The notes under the pieces: model-generated
What the model saw: only the letters and a program-made list of their open reading frames with translations
The model's database searches: none
Told to the model about the DNA's origin: nothing
Translations under genes and position numbers: made by a program
NCBI GenBank assembly: GCA_902790375.1
Contig: CADARY010000005.1
Span: forward strand, 1 to 64,000
Direction of reading: 5' to 3'
Length of the DNA: 64,000 bases
Source of the DNA: Oscillospiraceae bacterium
GTDB lineage: Bacteria > Bacillota > Clostridia > Oscillospirales > Oscillospiraceae
In this document: positions 56,923-64,000 of the stretch, one piece after another
Layout of the letters: the number at the start of each line of letters is the position of its first letter
Numbering within the stretch: the first letter of the stretch is position 1

Positions 56923-57921
56923 TCAGCCGGGAACGGTACCGTTGAGGATATCCTGCACGGCCTTCTCATAGGCGTCGACCTGCGCACCGGAGACCGGAAC
57001 GCCGACCAGCGTGCCCGTACTGTCGACAAAATAGGTGATGGGCAGCGCGTGAAGGTCGAACAGCGTATCGCCGTCCTTCGGCATCATGACAACGGGATAA
57101 CCGACGCCGGCATCCTGCACATCCTGCTTTGCTTCCGCCAGATCATCGGGGTCCTGTCCGTCGGAGAGAATGCCGACGATCCCGCAGCCCATGCTCTGCA
57201 GATTGTTGTGGATGCGCGCCAGATCCGGAAGCTCCCCGACGCAGTGACCGCACCAGGTCGCCCAGATGTTGATCATGGTGACCTTGTTGGCGGCGAAGAG
57301 CTCCGTGCTGGTGACAGGCCTGCCGTCCAGATCAGTGGTCTCAAAGCTGATGACTTTGCCGTCCTGCTCTGCATAGGGATTCACCGGCTCACTGTAATCG
57401 GTGGTGGCGGCCAGACCCTGGTAGGAGCTGAGCAGACTCTGGTATTCACTCGCATAGGGCTCGACAAAGCCGACGGGCAGATCAGCGCCGGTTCCACCGG
57501 AGATAAAGTAGTGCGTATAATTGCCAACGGTTCCGACACGCCAGGAGTTGGCCCAGTTGATGCTGATGCCGGCGTCGGCGAAGGCGGAGAGATCACAGCC
57601 GTTGCGCACGCAGGCAAAGGCGGCCAGGGGTGCGTAGCGCGTTTCGTCAAAGCTCTCCTGGGCGTTGAACTCGTCCTCGCTCATGGCATAGTAGCCGATC
57701 TCGGTGTAGTAGGCGCCGGAGCCGTAGGACAGCTCCTCCCCATAATTGAAGTCGACATGCCCGGCGGGGCTCATCAGCAGCTCGGTGGGAATATGGATGA
57801 CAAGGCCGACCTCCGGCATGTCGAAATCAAACGCGCCGCCGTCGCCGGTATCGGCACAGGCGCCGGCGCTGAGCGAAGCCAGCATCAGTACGGCGAGCAA
57901 GAGACTGAACAGCTTTTTCAT
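56923..57921 (-). CDS. Exported thioredoxin/TlpA-like protein
   Basis: 332 residues, AAGGAG upstream. A signal peptide (FSLLLAVLMLASLSAGACA) is followed by a ~160-residue N-terminal domain of unknown type (FDFDMPEVGLVIHIPTELLM ... AAFACVRNGC). A redoxin domain at about 192-330 has the CxxC site WATWCGHCVGELPDL (Cys224, Cys227; CGHC rather than the usual CGPC) and the cis-Pro loop ALPITYFVDSTG. It probably acts in disulfide exchange outside the membrane. It shares the 21-nt promoter element with the small lipoprotein gene. Confidence 0.88.
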   Translation of the reverse strand: MKKLFSLLLAVLMLASLSAGACADTGDGGAFDFDMPEVGLVIHIPTELLMSPAGHVDFNYGEELSYGSGAYYTEIGYYAMSEDEFNAQESFDETRYAPLAAFACVRNGCDLSAFADAGISINWANSWRVGTVGNYTHYFISGGTGADLPVGFVEPYASEYQSLLSSYQGLAATTDYSEPVNPYAEQDGKVISFETTDLDGRPVTSTELFAANKVTMINIWATWCGHCVGELPDLARIHNNLQSMGCGIVGILSDGQDPDDLAEAKQDVQDAGVGYPVVMMPKDGDTLFDLHALPITYFVDSTGTLVGVPVSGAQVDAYEKAVQDILNGTVPG

Positions 57922-57950
57922 AAAAGATCTCCTTTCCGGATTTTTATATT

Positions 57951-57986
57951 ATCATACCATGCAATATCCAACCAACTTCCAACAAA
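57951..57986 (-). promoter_or_regulatory. Activator-type promoter with shared 21-nt element (copy 2)
   Basis: On the minus strand the same 21-nt element (57986-57966) lies 9 nt upstream of TATGAT (57956-57951). Sequence and spacing match copy 1 at 54656-54691 exactly; the intervening 9 nt differ. Confidence 0.7.
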
Positions 57987-58127
57987 TCTACGAATCGGGC
58001 GGGCCGGACAGGGCCGGGGACAGAAAACAGGGGAAGCAAAACAAAAATAATCTTGCGCGGGCAGGATGCACGTGTTATTTTAATAAATTAGAGAAATAGA
58101 AACACGACACCGACAGGGGGCGGGAAC

Positions 58128-61118
58128 ATGGAAACAATCATTGATCGGCTGCAAGAGTATACCCGGATGAATCCGGGGGCCGCGATCCTGTTTGACGATG
58201 TGCATACCAAGGGAATTTCCTATGCCCAGCTTGATGATCTGTCCGGGCGCGTCTATGCATGGCTGAAGGCGCGCAAAATCGGGCGAGAGAGCTTCGTGCT
58301 CATAAAGCTTCCGCGCGGTGTGCTGCCGGTGATCGCCATGATCGGCGTATGGAAGGCCGGCGCCGCCTGGGCCCTGGTGGAGGATACCTATGCCCCCGAG
58401 CGTATTGATTATATTCGTAAGGACTGCGGCTGCAGGCTGGAGATCAATGCAGACAGCTGGGACGAGATCATGCGCCTTGAGCCGCTTGCGGGACATGAAA
58501 ACCCGGACGAGCATGACGCGGCCTATGCCATCTATACCTCCGGCACGACCGGAAATCCCAAGGGCGTGCTGCATGAATACGGCAATCTCCAGCAGGCGAT
58601 CGACTCCATCCGCATCGACGGCAAGGTCCCCTTCACCGAAAAGGACAGGCTTGCCACGCTTGCGCCGATGAACTTTGTCGCGACCGTGATTGTCATCCTG
58701 GCGGCGCTGAATGTCTACTGCGGCAGAAACTATATCGTCTCCTATGCCACCATCAAAAATCCTGCGGCGCTGACAAAGTTCTTCCTCACAAAGCGCATCA
58801 CCATCACCTTTCTCACACCCTCCTATGTGCGCAAGCTCGGCAGCAATACGGGCCCCTTCCTGCGGATGCTGTTTGTCGGCAGTGAGCCGGCCAATAATCT
58901 CTATAACCGGAGCCTGGAGCTTATCAACATTTATGCCTGCAGTGAAAGCGGCTTTGCGGTGGGCTTTTTCAGGATCGACAGGGCCTATGAGACCTGCCCC
59001 ATCGGAAAGCCCCAGGTGGACACGGAGATCACCCTCCTCGGCGAGGACGGCAGCGAGGTCGCGGACGGTCAGACCGGCGAGCTCTGCTTTACCAATCCCT
59101 ATGTCCGCGGCTACATCAATCTCCCGGAGGAGAGTGCCAGGGCCTTTGTAAACGGCGTCTACCACTCCGGGGATCTCGCGGTCCGGGATGAAAACGGAAA
59201 TTACGTCCTGCTTGGACGCAGCGGCGACATGATCAAGATCAACGGCAACCGCATCGAGCCGGCGGAGATCGAGGCCGCCGTAAAGCAGGCTCTCGGCATC
59301 GACTGGTGCGCGGTCCGCGGCTTTGAAGAGGAGGACAAGAGCTTCCTGTGCGCCTATTATACGGCGGACGTGCACTTTGACAGGGCGGCCTTGCGCGAGG
59401 AGCTTCTCAAGCGCCTGCCCTATTACATGATCCCGGCCTACTTCATGAAGATCGACAGCATCCCGATCAAGCCCAACGGCAAGCTTGACCGCAAGGCCCT
59501 GCCCGAGCCGGACGCCAAGGATTTCCGGAGCAGCTACCTTGCCCCGACAAACGATACCGAGCTTGCGATCTGCGAGGCGATGGCCCGGGTTCTCGGCCTG
59601 AATAAGGTCGGCATCAGGGATGACTTCTACGAGATGGGCGGGGACTCGCTCGCCTCCATCGAGCTTGTCAGTCAGTGCCCGCTGGAGGGCCTGAGCGCTG
59701 CGGTCATCTTCCGCGGGCGCACACCGGAGAAGATCGCAAAGCTCTATCTCGAGAGCCTCCGGGAAAACGACGGCCTGTCCCCTGCAATCAGGGAGCGGAA
59801 GGCCAGGGCGGAGGAGCACCCTCTCACGGCGGAGCAGCTCTACATGGTGGACTACCAGCTCTATACGCCGAACTCCACCATGTATAACCTCTACTCCATG
59901 ATGAAGCTGAACAAGGAGCTCATCGACATGGAGAAAATGGCCGAGACCCTCAAAACCGTCATTGCCCGCCACCCGGCACTGCTGACCGGCTTCTCATGGA
60001 ACAGGGACCGGCAGCTTGTGCAGAGCTTCCACCCCGAGAGGATTTGGAATATCCAGGTGGAGAAGCTGACGGAGTTTGAATTTCGCTATGTGCGCGACGT
60101 GCTGGTCTACCCCTTCAAAATCGTGGGCGGAAGGCTCTGCCGCTGCCGCGTCTTTGAGACGGAGAAGGCCGGGTATGTGTTCTTTGACGTGCATCATTCC
60201 GTCTTTGACGGCACCTCCCTGAAGGTGTTCATGAACGATATCGGCAAGACCTATATGGGCCTGGAGGCCGACCCGGACTACTATTATCTGATGCTGCAGC
60301 ACCGTGAGGACGCGGTGCACACGCCCTTCTATGAGGAAAGCCGCCGTTACTTTGAGGAGCGCTACGACAATGTGGACTGGTCCTGCTTTCCGCGGATCGA
60401 CCACGAGTCCAGAGACAACGAGATGGGCGAGCTGTTTGCGCCGCTGGGTATCCTCCAGCCGCAGATGAACGCCATGGAGAAGGCCTACAAAATCAGCCGC
60501 AATGAGTTTTTCATCACGGTGGCGGCCCTGGCCATTTCCATCTATAATCACGCGCCGGATGTGAAGATCTCCTGGATCTACAACGGGCGTGAGGATCTGC
60601 AGAACATGACAACGGTGGGCCTGCTGTTTCGTGATCTGCCGGTGGGCATCCGCTTTCGGGACAGCGACACGCTGCGCAATGTCTTCCAGGATGTGCATGA
60701 GCAGGTGCAGAAGGGCATCGAGCACAGCTGCTACCCCTATGTGGACAGCCACAACCAGGCGGGCGGCAGCGAGTGCGCCTATCTCCTGTACCAGCAGGAT
60801 ATCCGGGACATGGGCGGCATGGACGGCTTCGACATCGAAATGGTGGACATCCGCCAGAATCAGGCGGCGTCTCAGACCATCCTGGACATGGAGATCCTGG
60901 ACGGGGCAGAAGGGCTCACGCTGATGATCGACTTTGCCGCGAGCCGCTATAAAGAAGAGAGCATGGAGCATTTTAAGGACATCTATGTCAAGCTCGCCCA
61001 GGCGCTGGTGACCCATAACTCCCAGGCGGACGTGACCATCGGCGAAATCCGGGAGAAGCTTGCGGATAAGCGGAACTTCTTCAAAACCATCACGGGCATC
61101 TTCAGCAGAAAGAAGTGA
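58128..61118 (+). CDS. Single-module NRPS: adenylation, carrier, condensation
   Basis: 996 residues, GGGGGCGGG site upstream. The adenylation domain (about 1-470) has AIYTSGTTGNPKG at 134-146, ACSESGFAV, GELCF, YHSGDLAV, LLGRSGDMIKINGNRIEPAE and a final PIKPNGKLDRKALP. The carrier domain has DDFYEMGGDSLASIEL with phosphopantetheine Ser507. The condensation domain (about 565-985) has FFDVHHSVFDGTS (HHxxxDG, His689-His690). There is no thioesterase or reductase, so it probably conjugates an amino acid to a second substrate by the terminal C domain. MATE follows 6 nt downstream. A weak promoter (TTGCGC 58053, TATTTT 58076) precedes it. Confidence 0.92.
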   Translation: METIIDRLQEYTRMNPGAAILFDDVHTKGISYAQLDDLSGRVYAWLKARKIGRESFVLIKLPRGVLPVIAMIGVWKAGAAWALVEDTYAPERIDYIRKDCGCRLEINADSWDEIMRLEPLAGHENPDEHDAAYAIYTSGTTGNPKGVLHEYGNLQQAIDSIRIDGKVPFTEKDRLATLAPMNFVATVIVILAALNVYCGRNYIVSYATIKNPAALTKFFLTKRITITFLTPSYVRKLGSNTGPFLRMLFVGSEPANNLYNRSLELINIYACSESGFAVGFFRIDRAYETCPIGKPQVDTEITLLGEDGSEVADGQTGELCFTNPYVRGYINLPEESARAFVNGVYHSGDLAVRDENGNYVLLGRSGDMIKINGNRIEPAEIEAAVKQALGIDWCAVRGFEEEDKSFLCAYYTADVHFDRAALREELLKRLPYYMIPAYFMKIDSIPIKPNGKLDRKALPEPDAKDFRSSYLAPTNDTELAICEAMARVLGLNKVGIRDDFYEMGGDSLASIELVSQCPLEGLSAAVIFRGRTPEKIAKLYLESLRENDGLSPAIRERKARAEEHPLTAEQLYMVDYQLYTPNSTMYNLYSMMKLNKELIDMEKMAETLKTVIARHPALLTGFSWNRDRQLVQSFHPERIWNIQVEKLTEFEFRYVRDVLVYPFKIVGGRLCRCRVFETEKAGYVFFDVHHSVFDGTSLKVFMNDIGKTYMGLEADPDYYYLMLQHREDAVHTPFYEESRRYFEERYDNVDWSCFPRIDHESRDNEMGELFAPLGILQPQMNAMEKAYKISRNEFFITVAALAISIYNHAPDVKISWIYNGREDLQNMTTVGLLFRDLPVGIRFRDSDTLRNVFQDVHEQVQKGIEHSCYPYVDSHNQAGGSECAYLLYQQDIRDMGGMDGFDIEMVDIRQNQAASQTILDMEILDGAEGLTLMIDFAASRYKEESMEHFKDIYVKLAQALVTHNSQADVTIGEIREKLADKRNFFKTITGIFSRKK

Positions 61119-61124
61119 CCGGTC

Positions 61125-62462
61125 ATGGAACAGGAAAAAGAGCTCTCACAGGAATTTACCTTCTGGTCGCTTTTGAAATTCGTCGCTCCCAGCATCTTCA
61201 CCTTTGTCTTCATCGGCGTCTACCAGATGGTGGACGGCCTGTTTATCGAGCGCTATGTGGGCGAGCTTGCCGTCAGCGCCGTGAATCTCTATTATCCGAT
61301 CATCAGTCTCTTCATTGCGGTGGGCATCATGATCGGCACCGGCGGCAATGCCGTCATCGTCCGAAAGGTCGGCGAGGGGAAGCGGAAGGAGGCCGGACAG
61401 ACCTTCTCGCGCGTGATCAGCTTCACGGTGCTCTGCGGCATCGTCTTTACGGCGCTCTGCCTTGCCTTTGCCGAGCCTATCATGCGCCTGTGCGGGGCGA
61501 CGGACGGGAACATTGCCTATCTTCGCCCCTATTATATGACCCTGAGCACGTTCTCTCTCGCAATCCTGCTGCAGTCTGAGCTCGGCATCCTCATTATCGG
61601 CGAGGGGAAAACCGTGACGGCCGCTGTCATCATCATGATCGGCGGCGTGCTCAACTGCGTGCTGGACTATGTGTTTATGGCGAAGCTGCACATGGGCATC
61701 CGGGGCGGCGCCATCGCCACCGTGATCGGCTATTGCAGCACCATCGTCTATGCCGTCTGGTTTTATGTCATAGCGCGCAAGAGCTCCTATCATCTGGAGC
61801 TTGCAAAGCCCGATCTGAAAGAGATCGGCGCCATCTGCTTCAACGGCTCCTCGGACATGGTCTCCAATCTTGCCGAGGGGATTACGGTTCTTTTCATGAA
61901 CCACCTGGCCTATCGCTGCTACGGCGAGGTGGGCGTGAGCGCCCTTGCGGTCGTCACCTATGTGCAGGTGCTGATCGCCATGGTGTTCATGGGCTACACC
62001 TCGGCGGTGGAGCCGGTTTTTTCCTACCACTACGGCAGCGGGAATGTGGAAATGCGCCGCCGCGTTTTCAGCCTGAGCATCCGCTGGAATCTGCTGCTCG
62101 GGGCGGTCAGCATGGCGCTCCTGTTCCTGCTGAGAGAGTGGATGGTCGGGATCTTTTTCCAGAAGGGAACGGCGTTCCATGATATTGCGTCCGAGGGGTA
62201 TCTGATCATCCTGCCCGCCTGTCTCTTCATCGGCTTCAACATCTTCGGCTCGGGCCTCTTCACGGCCTTCGGAAACGGCCTCGTCTCCGGCTTCCTGTCT
62301 CTGATCCGCTCCTTTGTGATCCTTACCTGCTGCCTGTTCGGGCTGACGGCCCTTTTCGGCGGGCCGGGCCTCTGGAGCGCCTGGCCGGCGGCTGAGCTTT
62401 TGAGCAGCCTTGTCACCTTTTATGCCCTGAAAAAATATCGCGGACAATATCAATACGCCTGA
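61125..62462 (+). CDS. MATE-family efflux transporter
   Basis: 445 residues with about 12 hydrophobic helices. Features include GVYQMVDGLFIERYVGELAV in helix 1 and a related second half (FMGYTSAVEPVFSYHYGSGN), as in NorM/DinF-like Na+ or H+ driven exporters (usual length 440-480). It starts 6 nt after the NRPS stop without a strong site of its own, so it is translationally coupled and most likely exports the NRPS product. Confidence 0.93.
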   Translation: MEQEKELSQEFTFWSLLKFVAPSIFTFVFIGVYQMVDGLFIERYVGELAVSAVNLYYPIISLFIAVGIMIGTGGNAVIVRKVGEGKRKEAGQTFSRVISFTVLCGIVFTALCLAFAEPIMRLCGATDGNIAYLRPYYMTLSTFSLAILLQSELGILIIGEGKTVTAAVIIMIGGVLNCVLDYVFMAKLHMGIRGGAIATVIGYCSTIVYAVWFYVIARKSSYHLELAKPDLKEIGAICFNGSSDMVSNLAEGITVLFMNHLAYRCYGEVGVSALAVVTYVQVLIAMVFMGYTSAVEPVFSYHYGSGNVEMRRRVFSLSIRWNLLLGAVSMALLFLLREWMVGIFFQKGTAFHDIASEGYLIILPACLFIGFNIFGSGLFTAFGNGLVSGFLSLIRSFVILTCCLFGLTALFGGPGLWSAWPAAELLSSLVTFYALKKYRGQYQYA

Positions 62463-62528
62463 GCAGGCGCAGCCACATCCGCGCGTGTTGGTACAATCCG
62501 TGATTAACACATTACAGGAGGAATTATC

Positions 62529-62831
62529 GTGCTGAACATCACAAAAAAACTGGAGGGGGATACCCTCACCGTCGTGCTGGAAGGACGGCTGGACACCATT
62601 ACCGCCCCGAAGTTCCAAAGCGAGATCGAGCCGCTGTTCGGCGGCATTTCCAAGCTGGTCCTGGATTTTGAAAAGCTCAATTATATTTCCTCGGCCGGCC
62701 TGCGCGTACTGCTCACCTTCTTCCAGGAGCTGCAGGAGCAGGAAAAGAAATTGGAGCTTTGCCATGTGAACGAGATGATCCGTGACGTGTTTGACGTGAC
62801 GGGCTTTCTGGACATTCTGACCATCGTCTGA
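62529..62831 (+). CDS. STAS-domain anti-anti-sigma factor
   Basis: 100 residues from a GTG at 62529 with AGGAGG upstream. The whole protein is one STAS domain: VVLEGRLDTITAPKFQ near the N-terminus and LVLDFEKLNYISSAGLRVLL, where the Ser of SSAGLR is the usual site phosphorylated by an anti-sigma kinase. In partner-switching systems the dephosphorylated form sequesters the anti-sigma factor. The phosphatase gene follows 37 nt downstream; no anti-sigma kinase is within the window. Confidence 0.93.
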   Translation: MLNITKKLEGDTLTVVLEGRLDTITAPKFQSEIEPLFGGISKLVLDFEKLNYISSAGLRVLLTFFQELQEQEKKLELCHVNEMIRDVFDVTGFLDILTIV

Positions 62832-62868
62832 GCCCGGGCTTATACCGCTTTCCAACAGAAGAGATCTA

Positions 62869-64000
62869 TGGAAGAAACGAACACGAACAGGGAAGACCAG
62901 CCCCTGAAGCACAGATGGAGCATGCAGCACAAGCTGAACGCCATGGTGATCTGCAGTATTCTTGCCGTCGCGATCGGCCTGATGACGATCAGCTACTATG
63001 TGTTCTGCCAGCGCGTGGACAGGAAATACGACGCCACGCTCACCCATGCGGCAGAGGCCTGCGCCAACAGTGTTTCCGCGGAGTTCATCCGGTTCTTCTG
63101 GGAACAGATCAATACCGAGGAGTTTCGTACGCTTCGCGACAGGGCGCAGGCTGCCGGGGATGAGCAGCCCATTGCCGACTGGCTTCGGAGCAAACCGGGC
63201 TTTTATGCAGCGCTTACCTCAGGCGAGGACAACAGCAGGGACGAATGGAGCCTGATGGCTGACTATGAGGATATCATGACCGTGCTGCTGGAGGTCAAGG
63301 AATACTTTGAGACGGACGGCGCCTACTTCCAGTACGACGACGGCACCGCGACCTACAATTTAGCGGATGTGGATGAGAGCCTCCTTTATATCGGGACGGC
63401 CGAAAAATCAATCCCGGAGTTTGAGGATTATGCGGACAACGCGGCGGTGCCTCCGGTTACTTACCGCTCGGAATTCGGGTGGCTGCGCACGGCGATGGCG
63501 CCCGTGATGGATTATGAGACCGGCGAGTCCGCAGCGCTTGCGGGCGTGGACATCAACATGACGGGCGTGATGCATGAACGCAGCGTTTTTCTGAGGCAGA
63601 GCCTGCTCTTTGTCGCCATTTTGCTGATCGCTGCGATCGCGCTGAGCGTTGTGATCCTGCAGCGCACGGCCATACGGCCCCTCCGGCAGCTTGCAAAGGC
63701 GGCCCTGCGTTTTGCCAACGAGGACCGCGTTTTCAGCAAGGATGATGTGATCCGCCTGGATATCCGCAGCAATGACGAGATCGGCGATCTCTACCGGGAG
63801 ATCAAGTCCATGGAAAACCGCATCGTGGATTATACGGAGCATCTGACGCAGGTGACTGCGGAAAAGGAGCGCGTCAGCACAGAGCTGCGCACCGCCTCCG
63901 GTATCCAGGAATCCATGCTCCCGAACAGCTTTCCTGCCTTTCCGGACAGAACGGACTTTGATCTCTATGCCAGCATGACGCCGGCCAAGGAGGTGGGCGG
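62869..64000 (+). CDS. Membrane-bound PP2C (RsbU/SpoIIE-type) phosphatase, truncated by the window edge
   Basis: The frame is open from the ATG at 62869 to the last base, 377 residues so far. N-terminal helix (LNAMVICSILAVAIGLMTIS, about 24-44), extracytoplasmic sensor (about 45-240), second helix (SLLFVAILLIAAIALSVVIL), HAMP (RPLRQLAKAALRF ... IGDLYREIKSM), a short coiled coil and the start of the phosphatase domain (TASGIQESMLPNSFPAFPDR, then MTPAKEVGG). Such phosphatases reactivate STAS proteins in response to a signal; the adjacent STAS protein is the obvious substrate. Confidence 0.88.

Noticed and set aside
58128-61118. Gramicidin- or aldehyde-type multi-module NRPS
   Set aside because: Only one A-T-C module is present, with no thioesterase or reductase domain in or near the gene.
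1-64000. tRNA or rRNA genes
   Set aside because: No T-loop GGTTCGANTCC pattern with an acceptor stem, and no rRNA signatures, were found on reading either strand.

Overview
The window looks like a chromosomal segment of a high-GC, spore-forming anaerobic gut Clostridia member, most likely Oscillospiraceae/Ruminococcaceae-like. The support is a sporulation protein SpoIIP, a SpoVB/YabM-type flippase beside HU and RqcP, rubrerythrin plus rubredoxin and an OhrR/peroxidase pair for oxygen defence, NrdR, a glycogen synthase, strong AGGAGG ribosome binding sites and sigma-A type promoters. Species cannot be named from sequence reading alone. No rRNA, tRNA, CRISPR array, transposase or phage gene was seen.

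Layout. 1-4.1 kb: tail of a membrane protein, then rqcP, hup, a SpoVB-like flippase and an FAD dehydrogenase, all leftward. 4.1-10 kb: a zinc-ribbon/TPR/YD-repeat membrane protein, SpoIIP, rubrerythrin and rubredoxin, DUF805, an orphan Hpt protein, and two small proteins with double-glycine leaders. 10-16 kb: a Cache-HAMP-GGDEF-EAL-PAS signalling protein behind a solute-binding lipoprotein, then an XRE regulator. 16.6-21 kb: a palindromic MITE, a helical protein, glutathione peroxidase-OhrR, a striking 14 x 14-bp AT-rich array next to a T-free purine-rich block, VanW and dUTPase. 21-31 kb: an Ig-like surface protein, glycogen synthase with an alpha-amylase family enzyme, NrdR, DUF421/DUF4363, and a NagB-like/GlmM/left-handed beta-helix amino-sugar set. 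31-36 kb: hybrid histidine kinase, cardiolipin synthase, HD protein.

36.3-48.9 kb is the most unusual region. A consensus promoter and a ~390-nt leader precede a 3,209-residue secreted repeat protein. Downstream on the same strand are a 46-residue peptide flanked by two hairpins, a radical SAM/SPASM enzyme, a PqqD-like binding protein that overlaps it, and a threonine/alanine-rich lipoprotein. The peptide and the lipoprotein end in the same five residues, encoded by an identical 20-nt sequence. This has the architecture of a radical-SAM RiPP (peptide modification) operon, here apparently tied to cell-surface proteins.

48.9-64 kb: a secreted phosphatidylserine-decarboxylase-like protein, guaB with a C_GCAxxG_C_C protein, twin cyclic-nucleotide-binding-fold proteins lacking a DNA-binding domain, a small lipoprotein and a thioredoxin-like protein that share an identical 21-nt promoter element, an S41-like secreted protein, and at the right edge a one-module NRPS (A-T-C) with a MATE exporter, a STAS anti-anti-sigma factor and a PP2C phosphatase that runs off the window. 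Three copies of one MITE family lie at gene 3' ends, and in two cases the element edge helps form a neighbour's stop codon.
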